Assembly: GCA_014799685.1 (NCBI GenBank)
Contig: JAAVHN010000018.1
Span: forward strand, 1 to 64,000
Length of the DNA stretch: 64,000 nucleotides
Reading direction: 5' to 3'
Source of the DNA: Subdoligranulum sp.
GTDB taxonomy: Bacteria; Bacillota; Clostridia; Oscillospirales; Ruminococcaceae
Below are positions 36,162-45,031 of the stretch, one piece after another. A program made the position numbers and the translations under genes. The notes beneath the pieces were generated by a model that did not search any database, was not told the origin of the DNA, and saw nothing but the letters and a program-made list of their open reading frames with translations. The number at the start of each line of letters is the position of its first letter. The first letter of the stretch is position 1.

Positions 36162-37277
36162 CTATTTCCCTGCCGCGGCCTCCTGCCCGCACGGCGTGCC
36201 CGGCAGCTTCTCCAGATACACACTTTGGCTGGGGAACGCAAATTCCACCCCCAGCTCGCGCATCAGATCCAGAATCGCAAGGTTCAGCCGGTCCTGCACA
36301 ACCATGGCGTCCGCCCATGCCGGGGCAAGCAGGCTGCAGCTTACCAGAATATCGATGCCGGACGCGCCGAATCCCGAAAGGCGCACCAGCACGGAACCGT
36401 CGGCCACATGTGCGTCGTCCGCCAGCAGCACGCGCAGGCGCGCCATCAGCGTTTCGATGCGCTCCTTCGGGGTATCGTATGTCACACCGAGCGTAAAGCG
36501 GAACAGCCGGGTGGCGCGCTGGGTGCCGTTGGTGATGGCCTCGGCGCACAAAAGCGAATTGGGCAGGATCACCAGGCTGCCGTCCAGCGTGCGCACCTTC
36601 GTGCTGCGAAAGCTGATATCCTCCACCGCGCCCTCGGCCACGCTCGTGATGATCCAATCGCCCAGGGAAAACGGCTTTTCCAGAATGATGACGAGCCCGG
36701 CAAAAAAGTTTTCCGCCGAATCCTTGGCCGCCAGCGATACCGTCAGCCCCGCAAGGCCCATGCCGGTGATCAGGCCGTTCACGTTAAAGCCCAGCTCGCC
36801 CAGCACCATCACCAGCGCAAAGCACACCACAATCACCTGCAGGATCTTATTCACAAAGGCCGCCACGGTGCGATCCACCTCGACGTCCAACTTGCCCTCC
36901 ATGTTCTGCACCATCAGCGGGGCGATGTCGCTCGAGCCGGCCAGCCCCCACGCAAACAGCGTGATCAAAGCGATGCGCAGCAGCTTGTTCAGCCATGGCG
37001 CGCACGCCGCGGCCCACGCGGGCGGCACCGGCAGCAGGCACAGCGCACCATACAGCCCCAGCACCCAGAGCATTACCGGCGCCGGGCGCGAAAAGCCCCG
37101 CACCAGCACCCGCAGCACCCTGCCGCGGCCGCGTTCGGCGCGCTTCACCGCCCACGGCGCCAGCCGGGCGCGCACCAAACGGCTGCACAGATACGCCGCC
37201 AGAAATAACGCCGCGCACAGCGCCAGCCGCAGCGGCCAGCCGGGCGTACCGGCCAGGTAAGCACGCAAAGCCTCCAT
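36162..37277 (-). CDS. MscS-family mechanosensitive channel
   Basis: GMGLAGLTVSLAAKDSAENFFAGLVIILEKPFSLGDWI. Confidence 0.92.
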   Translation of the reverse strand: MEALRAYLAGTPGWPLRLALCAALFLAAYLCSRLVRARLAPWAVKRAERGRGRVLRVLVRGFSRPAPVMLWVLGLYGALCLLPVPPAWAAACAPWLNKLLRIALITLFAWGLAGSSDIAPLMVQNMEGKLDVEVDRTVAAFVNKILQVIVVCFALVMVLGELGFNVNGLITGMGLAGLTVSLAAKDSAENFFAGLVIILEKPFSLGDWIITSVAEGAVEDISFRSTKVRTLDGSLVILPNSLLCAEAITNGTQRATRLFRFTLGVTYDTPKERIETLMARLRVLLADDAHVADGSVLVRLSGFGASGIDILVSCSLLAPAWADAMVVQDRLNLAILDLMRELGVEFAFPSQSVYLEKLPGTPCGQEAAAGK

Positions 37278-37457
37278 CCTGTCAAAGCACCTGCCTCTGC
37301 TAAAAAATCCGCCCCGGTCATCTCGTTCCGGGGCAGTCATATCATCGGGGAACTTTCGAATCGGTCCCCGGTCGCATCCCGGCGGCAAATTCGGCCCATA
37401 TCCTCCCGCGGGGAAACACCGGCCGCACGTTCCTCCCGCGGCCGGCGTGCCTTCTTG

Positions 37458-38423
37458 TCACGGCTTCTCTTTTTCCTCCAGCGTCGTCTCGCTGATGATA
37501 AAACGCGGGCGCCGCTTTGTCTCGCTGTAAATTTTGCCGATATATTCGCCGATCACGCCGATGCCCAGCAGCTGCACGCCGCCGAGAAAATAGACCGCGC
37601 AGATCATGCTTGTCCAGCCCGTGACCGTATAGCCGAACAGCTTTGTAATGATGGTGCCGATGATTGCCAAAAAGCTGATGGCGCTGACGAGTATGCCCGC
37701 CGTCGTAATGAGCCGCAGCGGCTTTGTGGAAAGGCTGGTGATGCCGTCGAACGCGAACGCCAGCATCTTTTTCAGCGGATAATGGCTCTCGCCCGCAAGG
37801 CGCTCGGCGCGCTCGTAATAAACGCTCGAGCAGCGGTAACCCACCAAGGGCACCAGGCCGCGCAAAAACAGGTTCACCTCGCCGAATTCGGCCAATCCCT
37901 CCAGCGCGCGCCTGCTCATCAGGCGGTAATCGGCGTGGTTGAACACCACATCCGCGCCCAGAACGCGCATCACGCGGTAAAAGCCCTCGGCCGTGGTGCG
38001 CTTGAACCAGGTATCCGTCTTGCGCTTCGAGCGCACACCGTACACCACATCCACCCCGGCCAGATATTCGTCGAGCATCGCGTCCATCGCATTGATATCG
38101 TCCTGTCCGTCGCAGTCGATGGAGATCGTCACATCGGCATGCTCCTTCGCCGTCATCAGCCCCGCAAGCAGCGCGTTCTGATGTCCGCGGTTGCGCGAGA
38201 GGCACACGCCCTCATAATGCGCGTCGGACGCAGCCAGCTTTGTGATGATGTTCCACGTGTCGTCCTTCGAGCCGTCGTTCACAAACAGCACGCGGCTCTC
38301 GTCCGAGATCTTGCCCGCCGCGGCAAGCTGCGTGATCTTTTCAAGGAACGTGCCGCTCGTCACCGGCAGCACGGCCTCCTCGTTGTAGCAAGGGATCACA
38401 ATATACAGGATGGGATCTCCCAT
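37458..38423 (-). CDS. family 2 glycosyltransferase (GtrB/DPM-like)
   Basis: LYIVIPCYNEEAVLPVT...TISIDCDGQDDINAMDAML plus C-terminal TM helices. Confidence 0.92.
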   Translation of the reverse strand: MGDPILYIVIPCYNEEAVLPVTSGTFLEKITQLAAAGKISDESRVLFVNDGSKDDTWNIITKLAASDAHYEGVCLSRNRGHQNALLAGLMTAKEHADVTISIDCDGQDDINAMDAMLDEYLAGVDVVYGVRSKRKTDTWFKRTTAEGFYRVMRVLGADVVFNHADYRLMSRRALEGLAEFGEVNLFLRGLVPLVGYRCSSVYYERAERLAGESHYPLKKMLAFAFDGITSLSTKPLRLITTAGILVSAISFLAIIGTIITKLFGYTVTGWTSMICAVYFLGGVQLLGIGVIGEYIGKIYSETKRRPRFIISETTLEEKEKP

Positions 38424-38438
38424 TCAAAAAAGCTCCTT

Positions 38439-39305
38439 TCAGCGGCGCTTTTCGCCCTCGAATACAATGGCCACGGCGTTGGGGCCGGTGTTGGTGGCCA
38501 CGGCGGCGCCCAGCAAAAACGTGCCCGCGGGCGCGTAACCCATCTCTTTTTTGCACAGCTTTACCAGCATTTTGATATTGCCCTCGTCTGTGCCGCCCAC
38601 CAGGTACACGCCGCCCGGTGCAAGGCGTTTTTTCGTCTGCTCCACAAGGCCCGGCATCACATTGTTGTCGCCGCGCACCTTGGCGATGGTGGTGGTGCCG
38701 TCGTCAATCATGTTGATGATGGGCCGCAGCCCCAGCAGCTCGCCCGCAAACGCGGCTGCGGCGGAAACGCGCCCGCTCTTTTTCACAAAGCGCAGCGTGT
38801 ACATCGAGAGCATCACCTCCATGCGGGAGAATGCATCCTCCAGATACTGCACCACGCTGGGCACATCCGCGCCCGACTGCAGCTTGCGTGCGGCCTCGCA
38901 CACATGCCAGCCGTAGGTCATGGAATAGGTGTGGCTGTCCACCACATGTACGCGCATGGAAGCATCCGGCCGCTCGTCCTTCAGCGCGGCCGCCGCCATG
39001 CAGGCCGCCTCGTAGGTATTGGAGCCCGCGGAATTGATGGACACAAAGATCAAATCGTCATAGCCCTCGTCCGCATAGGCGCAGAATTTTTCCAGAAAGC
39101 GCGTCATCGTCACCTGCGAGGTCTTGGGGATGTCCTTTGCCTTCTCCAGCATTTCGTAATACTGCTCGTTGGTAAAATCCACCCGCTCGGTATAGCTTTG
39201 CCCATCCACCACGATTTGAAACGGCAGAATGTCGATGCCGTACTTTTCCTCCAGATCGCGGGGGATATCGCTCGCCGAATCGGTCAAAATCGCTGTCTTA
39301 CTCAT
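38439..39305 (-). CDS. DegV family fatty-acid binding protein
   Basis: AILTDSASDIPRDLEEKYGIDILPFQIVVDGQSYTE. Confidence 0.92.
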   Translation of the reverse strand: MSKTAILTDSASDIPRDLEEKYGIDILPFQIVVDGQSYTERVDFTNEQYYEMLEKAKDIPKTSQVTMTRFLEKFCAYADEGYDDLIFVSINSAGSNTYEAACMAAAALKDERPDASMRVHVVDSHTYSMTYGWHVCEAARKLQSGADVPSVVQYLEDAFSRMEVMLSMYTLRFVKKSGRVSAAAAFAGELLGLRPIINMIDDGTTTIAKVRGDNNVMPGLVEQTKKRLAPGGVYLVGGTDEGNIKMLVKLCKKEMGYAPAGTFLLGAAVATNTGPNAVAIVFEGEKRR

Positions 39306-39413
39306 CGTTTTCCACTCCTTGTTCCATTTGTGATCACGCTTTTTGCGTATCGTTTTTTTGATTGCTTTTTGACGGCTTGCTTTGATGGCTTTCTGATTGC
39401 CTTTGATCGCCCG

Positions 39414-39923
39414 TCAGGGCAGCGCATCGGGCCACGCATAATTCCGCAGGCGCCCGGTGTCCAAAAGGCCGGTAAAATCCCGCTGGCGCAGCGCCTCGTA
39501 GACGCCCACGGCCACCGTGTTGGAAAGGTTCAGGCTGCGCGCATCGCCGATCATGGGCAGGCGCACGCAACTCTCCGGATTTGCGGCCAGCAGCGCCTCG
39601 GGCAGGCCGGCGTCCTCGCGGCCGAACACCAGATACGCGCCGTCCGGATACTGCACATCCGTGTACCGCCGGGGCGCCTTCGTCGTAAAGTAGAAAAACG
39701 GCCCCGGACACCGGGCGAAAAAATCATCCAACCCATTATAATATGTTATATCAAGCAGGCGCCAATAGTCAAGCCCGGCGCGCTTGAGTTTTTTGTCGTC
39801 CACGGCAAACCCCATCGGCTTTACCAGATGCAGGCGCGCCCCCGTCGCCGCGCAGGTGCGGGCGATATTGCCCGTATTCTGCGGGATCTGCGGCTCCACC
39901 AAAACGATATTCAGCGGTTTCAT
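39414..39923 (-). CDS. trmL: tRNA (cytidine/uridine-2'-O-)-methyltransferase
   Basis: MKPLNIVLVEPQIPQNTGNIARTCAATGARLHLVKPMGF; SLNLSNTVAVGVYEALRQ. Confidence 0.93.
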   Translation of the reverse strand: MKPLNIVLVEPQIPQNTGNIARTCAATGARLHLVKPMGFAVDDKKLKRAGLDYWRLLDITYYNGLDDFFARCPGPFFYFTTKAPRRYTDVQYPDGAYLVFGREDAGLPEALLAANPESCVRLPMIGDARSLNLSNTVAVGVYEALRQRDFTGLLDTGRLRNYAWPDALP

Positions 39924-39936
39924 ACAACGCTTCCTT

Positions 39937-40953
39937 TCAACCTTGCAGCGGGCGGCGCACCCATTCGGCCAGCGCGCCCAGCAGCGGCTCGAACCGCACG
40001 CCAAAGCGCGCATCAGCGCCGGCGCGCAGCGTATCGCGTGCAGCGCCGGATACAAACCGCGCGGCAATGGAAACGGCGCTTTGCGCATCGCGCCCCGCCA
40101 GCATCGCCCCGGTGAGCGCGGCCGCGAACAAATCGCCCGTGCCGGGGTACGCCTGCGGCACAGCTTCATAGGGCAAAAACACAGGCTGTGCCCCGCGCAC
40201 GGCGCACACGTTGCCCCGCTGTGCGGCGCCTTTGGCCGCAGGCGCTGCCGTGCTTTTGGCCGTGGGCGATGCCCTGCTGCCATTCGCGGGCGCTGCCATG
40301 CTTTCGTCTGCGGGCGCTGCCGCACCTCCGTCCACAGGCTTCGCCGCATTTTCGCCGTCCGCGGGCTGTGCCGCACTTCCATCCGCAGGCCCGGCCGCGG
40401 CTCCCGTTACAACAGCGCAGCGCAGGTGCGGAAAACGTTCCAGCAGCAGCGCGGCATGGCGCATGGCCTGCAGGCCGGACGCGCCCGTTTCGCCGTCTTC
40501 CTCCAGCAGCAGCGCAGCCTCGGTGGCGTTGGGAACGATCACATCCGCCTGTGCGCACAGCCGCGCCTGCGCGGCGCACACCTCCGGCGTGAGGGCGGAA
40601 TACAGCCTGCCGTGGTCGGCCATGGCCGGGTCTGCCACACGCAGTGCCGCCGGGCTTTGGGCATACGCCCGCTCCACCAGCGCCGCCTGCCGCGCATCCG
40701 GAAGATAGCCGCTGTACACACAATCGAACGCAAGGCCCAGCCGCCCGTAGTGTTCGAGCGCCGCAAGCGCAAACGCGCTCTCGTCGCTTTCCGCGGGCGC
40801 GCCGAAGCCGCCGTAGTGCGTAGAGAGCAGCGCCGTGGGCAGCGCGCAGGGCGACGCACCCGCCGCCGCCAGCGTGGGCAGCACCACCGCAAGGCTGCTG
40901 CGCCCCACGCAGGAAAGATCCTGGATGCACAAAACCGTGCGCTGCTGCGGCAT
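39937..40953 (-). CDS. pyridoxine/pyridoxamine kinase-like (PfkB-type) with repeat insertion
   Basis: CIQDLSCVGRSSLAVVLPTLAAAG...YGGFG...YPGTGDLFAAALTG. Confidence 0.85.
   Translation of the reverse strand: MPQQRTVLCIQDLSCVGRSSLAVVLPTLAAAGASPCALPTALLSTHYGGFGAPAESDESAFALAALEHYGRLGLAFDCVYSGYLPDARQAALVERAYAQSPAALRVADPAMADHGRLYSALTPEVCAAQARLCAQADVIVPNATEAALLLEEDGETGASGLQAMRHAALLLERFPHLRCAVVTGAAAGPADGSAAQPADGENAAKPVDGGAAAPADESMAAPANGSRASPTAKSTAAPAAKGAAQRGNVCAVRGAQPVFLPYEAVPQAYPGTGDLFAAALTGAMLAGRDAQSAVSIAARFVSGAARDTLRAGADARFGVRFEPLLGALAEWVRRPLQG
40238..40396 (-). repeat. ~6.5 units of a 24-bp tandem repeat inside the kinase gene
   Basis: gcgggcgctgccatgctttcgtct-type units (one 27 bp) encoding an Ala/Pro-rich octapeptide. 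Confidence 0.75.
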
Positions 40954-41026
40954 GCCGTTTACCCCCTTTGTAAAAACCGCTATGTCTAAGACCCCTCTCT
41001 GCACGCCGAACACTACGCACCGGGTG

Positions 41027-41089
41027 CCGGACTACAGATTCCAGACGCCGGCCTACAGGCTCCAGGCCCCGGCCTACAGGCTCCAGACC
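41027..41089. repeat. three 21-bp tandem repeats, intergenic
   Basis: ccggactacagattccagacg / ccggcctacaggctccaggcc / ccggcctacaggctccagacc. Confidence 0.85.
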
Positions 41090-41601
41090 CCGGGCCATGG
41101 GTTCTGCATTCCCGGATTCGGATTCTGCATTTCGGGTGCTGGGCCCTGCACTTCGGGCGCCGGGCTCCGAACTTCAAACTCCCGTCTCTCAACCCAAAAC
41201 TCTGAACCCTAAATTCTATAAAAGCTCTTTTTGTAGTATAGCACAGTTGCGGCATTTTTGAAAGCAGTATTTCATCCCGGCAAAAAACTTGCGGCGCAAA
41301 ACGAACCGTTCGCTTTACCGTCTTTCCCGCGCGGGGCCCGGCCCGCATTTCCCTGTGTGTCGCCATCCACTTCTCCGCACAATCCCCATTGCCGTAAATC
41401 CCTCAAGTTCCATAATTTATCATTTCATTTTACAGATATTTTAGAAAAAATACACAAAAACCCTTGTAAAACGCCCCGCCAAAGTGCTACAATAAAAACA
41501 GAAGCAGCAGCACCCGCCGCTGCTTTGAAAAAGGCGCCGGGAGCGCCCGCACGCGGGGGCCATGCATCCGGCGCAGCCCAAAGCTAAAGGAGGCTTTTCT
41601 G

Positions 41602-42129
41602 ATGAAGGTTACCTGTACAGGACGCAAGGTCGGTTTGAAGGATTCGTTTGTGGAACGTGTGGAGAAGAAGCTGGCAAAGCTGGACAAGTTTTTCTCCGAT
41701 AACGCCGAGGCGAATGTGACCGTGACCGTCGAAAAAGATTGGCAGACCGTGGAGATCACGGTGAAGGATAAGGGCTTTACCTGCCGCGCCGAGAAATCGG
41801 CCGACCGCATGGAGGACGCGTTCGAGGCCGCGCAGGATCTGCTGACACGGCGCATCGTGAAAAACCGCAAAAAATTGGAGAACCGCGTCTATCAGCCCGC
41901 GGTGGAGGAATTTGCGGTCGAGGCGCACGAGGAAGAGGCGGAGGAAGAATACAACATCATCCGCGAGAAGCACTTCTCCTGCAAGCCCAGCACCGTGGAG
42001 GAAGCCATTCTGGAAATGAACATGCTGGGCCACACGTTCTTCCTGTTCCGCGACGCGGACACCGACGAAGTACACGCCGTATACCGCCGCAAGGACGGCT
42101 GCTACGGCGTTCTGATCCCGGAGGAATAA
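41602..42129 (+). CDS. hpf: ribosome hibernation promoting factor (long form)
   Basis: MKVTCTGRKVGLKDSFVERVEKKLAKLDKFF; C-terminal dimerization domain. Confidence 0.95.
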   Translation: MKVTCTGRKVGLKDSFVERVEKKLAKLDKFFSDNAEANVTVTVEKDWQTVEITVKDKGFTCRAEKSADRMEDAFEAAQDLLTRRIVKNRKKLENRVYQPAVEEFAVEAHEEEAEEEYNIIREKHFSCKPSTVEEAILEMNMLGHTFFLFRDADTDEVHAVYRRKDGCYGVLIPEE

Positions 42130-42149
42130 CGGATTTTCTTTGAAACAAA

Positions 42150-42175
42150 CCGCCCCCGGCAAATGCCGGGGGCGG
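42150..42175 (+). terminator. terminator after hpf
   Basis: CCGCCCCCGGC-aaat-GCCGGGGGCGG. Confidence 0.8.
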
Positions 42176-42260
42176 CTCTTGTGCGCTTTTCCCTGGGAGC
42201 TTTTGGAGCGATTTCCGTGCGCATCGCGGTAATCGCTCCTGCGTTCCCCCTTATCCGCTC

Positions 42261-43652
42261 ATGAAAGGAGGGCTTCATCTGGCAAGAAACATGACACAGG
42301 GGAACATTCCCCGCCATCTTACCGCCTACGCCATCCCGCTGATCCTCGGCAATTTGTTCCAGCTCACCTACAACGCCGTCGATTCGATGATCGTCGGCCG
42401 CCTCATCGGCAAGGAGGCGCTGGCCGCCGTGGGAACGGTGAGCCCCGTGATGAATCTGATCGTTCTGGGCGTCTCGGGCCTGTGCGTGGGCGCGTCGGTG
42501 CTGATGAGCGGCTTTTACGGCGGCGGCCAGGAGGAGCAGCTGAAGAAAGAGCTGGCCACAACGCTTTTGTGCGGCGTGTGGTTTTCGGTTTTCGCCATTC
42601 TGGCCGGCCTGTTCGCGGCGCAGCCGCTGCTGCGTCTGCTGGCCGTGCCGGAGGATATCCGGGGTGTCGCGGGCGCGTATCTGCGCGTCGTGCTCATGGG
42701 CATCCCATTCACCTTTTTCTACAACGCGCTCTCGTCGGCGCTGAAAAGCATCGGCGATTCCCAAACGCCGCTCAAATTCCTTGCGCTGTGCTCGGTGCTG
42801 AACGGCGTGGCCGACTATGTGCTCATCGGCGTGTTCCGGCTTGGCGTCGTGTCCTCGGCCGCCGCGACGGTTGCCGCGCAGGCGCTGTCGGCTATTCTGT
42901 GCGCCTTCTATATCCGCCGCCATATCCCCGCGCTGCGGCTGGAAGCCCGGCAGCTGCGCATCGACCGGGCGCTTTTGGGCCAGACGCTGCGCTATGGCGG
43001 CACGACGGCTTTGCAGCAATCCTGCCAGCCCATCGGCAAGCTGATGATTCAGGGCGTCGTCAACACGCTCGGCGTCGATGCCATCGCCGCGTTCAACGCC
43101 ATCGGCCGCATCGACGACTACGCCTGCCTGCCCGAACAGAGCATCTCGCAGAGCATTACCACCTTCATCGCCCAAAACGACGGCGCGGGCGAACGCGGGC
43201 GCATCCACCGGGGCTTTCGCGCCGGGCTTCTGCTGGAGTTTTTCTACGGCGTCTTCATCTGCTGCGCCATTTTTCTGCTGCGCGCGCCCGCGATGCGGCT
43301 GTTCGTCACCCGCGGGCAGGAATCCGTCGTCGCGCTGGGCAGCGATTATTTCCGCGTGATGGCCGCATTCTACATCCTGCCCGCCTTCACCAATGGCGTG
43401 CAGGGGTATTTCCGCGGCAAAAAGCACATGAGAACCATGCTGCTGGGTACATTTACGCAGATCAGCCTGCGGGCGCTCTTTACGGCCATCCTCGTGCCGC
43501 GCATCGGCCTTGTGGGCGTGGCCTGGGCCAGTGCCATCGGCTGGTGCGCGATGCTGCTGGAGGAAGTCCCCTATTACATTTACCTCAAACGCCGGGAAAA
43601 AGCCCTGCCCGCCGCCGGTGCGGCGCAGAAAGAGGCGGCGCGCGAAAGCTGA
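42261..43652 (+). CDS. MATE family efflux transporter
   Basis: GNIPRHLTAYAIPLILGNLFQLTYNAVDSMIVGRLIGKEALAAVGTVSPV. Confidence 0.93.
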   Translation: MKGGLHLARNMTQGNIPRHLTAYAIPLILGNLFQLTYNAVDSMIVGRLIGKEALAAVGTVSPVMNLIVLGVSGLCVGASVLMSGFYGGGQEEQLKKELATTLLCGVWFSVFAILAGLFAAQPLLRLLAVPEDIRGVAGAYLRVVLMGIPFTFFYNALSSALKSIGDSQTPLKFLALCSVLNGVADYVLIGVFRLGVVSSAAATVAAQALSAILCAFYIRRHIPALRLEARQLRIDRALLGQTLRYGGTTALQQSCQPIGKLMIQGVVNTLGVDAIAAFNAIGRIDDYACLPEQSISQSITTFIAQNDGAGERGRIHRGFRAGLLLEFFYGVFICCAIFLLRAPAMRLFVTRGQESVVALGSDYFRVMAAFYILPAFTNGVQGYFRGKKHMRTMLLGTFTQISLRALFTAILVPRIGLVGVAWASAIGWCAMLLEEVPYYIYLKRREKALPAAGAAQKEAARES

Positions 43653-43749
43653 ACCATTCCGGCCGGCGGGCACAGCGCATTGCCCGGCACAGCCCATATG
43701 CTCCGGCACAGCCCATCCGGAAATTTTCAGCCGCCCACCCTGCGGGAAT

Positions 43750-44004
43750 TCATGGATCATTCTCCTGATTGCCGCTTTTTTCAGAAGGCTTGCTGCCTTC
43801 TTCAGCGGTCACATTCTTTTCCATCTTTGAAACAATGATCCCCGTGCAGGTGACCACGACAACGCAAAGATACAGGCAGACGCCCAGCACGCATGCGCTG
43901 CCGTACTCCATGCCGTTGAAAAGGCTTCCAAAAAAATCCGAGACATACAGCCCGCCGAAGGCCACGAGGATGCCTGCAAAAAAAGATGCGCTGATATTTT
44001 TCAT
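43750..44004 (-). CDS. small membrane protein, hypothetical
   Basis: MKNISASFFAGILVAFGGLYVSDFFGSLFNGMEYGSACVLGVCLYLCVVVVTCTGIIVSK. Confidence 0.55.
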   Translation of the reverse strand: MKNISASFFAGILVAFGGLYVSDFFGSLFNGMEYGSACVLGVCLYLCVVVVTCTGIIVSKMEKNVTAEEGSKPSEKSGNQENDP

Positions 44005-44243
44005 GATTTTCCTCCAGAACTGCCGGTTTCCCGTGCGATTTGTGTAAAAAGTATAGCATAGCGGTACCGTCAAAGCAATGCGTTTTCCGTTCCGGAGTGC
44101 GCTTTCCCGTCCTGAAACGCGCTTCGCACTTTCAGGTTGCGCGATTTTAAAAAAAGGCGCGCGCGGATTGGTTGCGGCCCGGCTGAGAAAATACTATACT
44201 GAGGATGCGGCGCGGCGCAAGGAATCAAAAAGGAGAAACATTT

Positions 44244-44912
44244 ATGAGCTTCGGAAAAAACTTGCAGTTTTTAAGGCATCTGAAAGGGAACATCACACAG
44301 GAGGAGCTGGCGGAAAAAATGAACGTCAGCCGTCAGACCGTATCCAAATGGGAGCTGAATACCGCGCAGCCTGAAATGGACAAGGCGATCGAGCTGTGCG
44401 GGCTGTTCAACTGCACGCTGGACGACCTGTTCCGCGGCGATATGGTCGCCTGCGGCGAGACGTATACGAATTTGCGCGTCGAGACTCTGCCCGCTTTCCG
44501 CTACATCAAACACGCCGTCGTCAGCGCCGACCCGGAGAGCGACGCAATCAACCGGGTGCGCTCCATCGCGGGAAGCTGCGGCGTGGAAGACCCCCGCGTC
44601 ATCGGCTGGGATTTCCCGAACGTCTCGCAGGAACAGATCAATGTTTTTAATATGCACGGCTACGAGGCGGCGTGGATCCTGCCGGAGGGGATCACCCCGC
44701 CCGATCTGCAGGTCCATGAGCAGGCCGCCCATAAATATGCGGCGCTCCATATTGAGGGGCCCTTCGAAAACCCCTTTGTGACGATCCCCAACGCCTACAA
44801 AACGCTTCTGGAATACATGCGCGTGAACGGCCTGGAGCAGGGCAAAAAGGACGTGATCCCCTGCTTTGAAACAGACGGGGAAACGATGGATATCTATATC
44901 GCCTGTAAGTAA
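44244..44912 (+). CDS. XRE-family regulator with C-terminal effector-like domain
   Basis: NLQFLRHLKGNITQEELAEKMNVSRQTVSKWELNTAQPEMDKAIELCGLF. Confidence 0.9.
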   Translation: MSFGKNLQFLRHLKGNITQEELAEKMNVSRQTVSKWELNTAQPEMDKAIELCGLFNCTLDDLFRGDMVACGETYTNLRVETLPAFRYIKHAVVSADPESDAINRVRSIAGSCGVEDPRVIGWDFPNVSQEQINVFNMHGYEAAWILPEGITPPDLQVHEQAAHKYAALHIEGPFENPFVTIPNAYKTLLEYMRVNGLEQGKKDVIPCFETDGETMDIYIACK

Positions 44913-44951
44913 CATCTTTTCGAAAACAGCGCATTTTCAGAATACCGGTGT

Positions 44952-44995
44952 AAAACGGGCGCGCCGCGGCTTTTGCTCCGCAGTGCGCCCGTTTT
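44952..44995. terminator. bidirectional terminator
   Basis: AAACGGGCGC...GCGCCCGTTTT. Confidence 0.75.
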
Positions 44996-45031
44996 GGATT
45001 TTCTGCCGGATCGGGACGCCGAAAGACGCGC

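Noticed and set aside
37455-40115. 886-aa + strand ORF
   Set aside because: Antisense to GT2, degV and trmL, all well supported; spurious high-GC open frame
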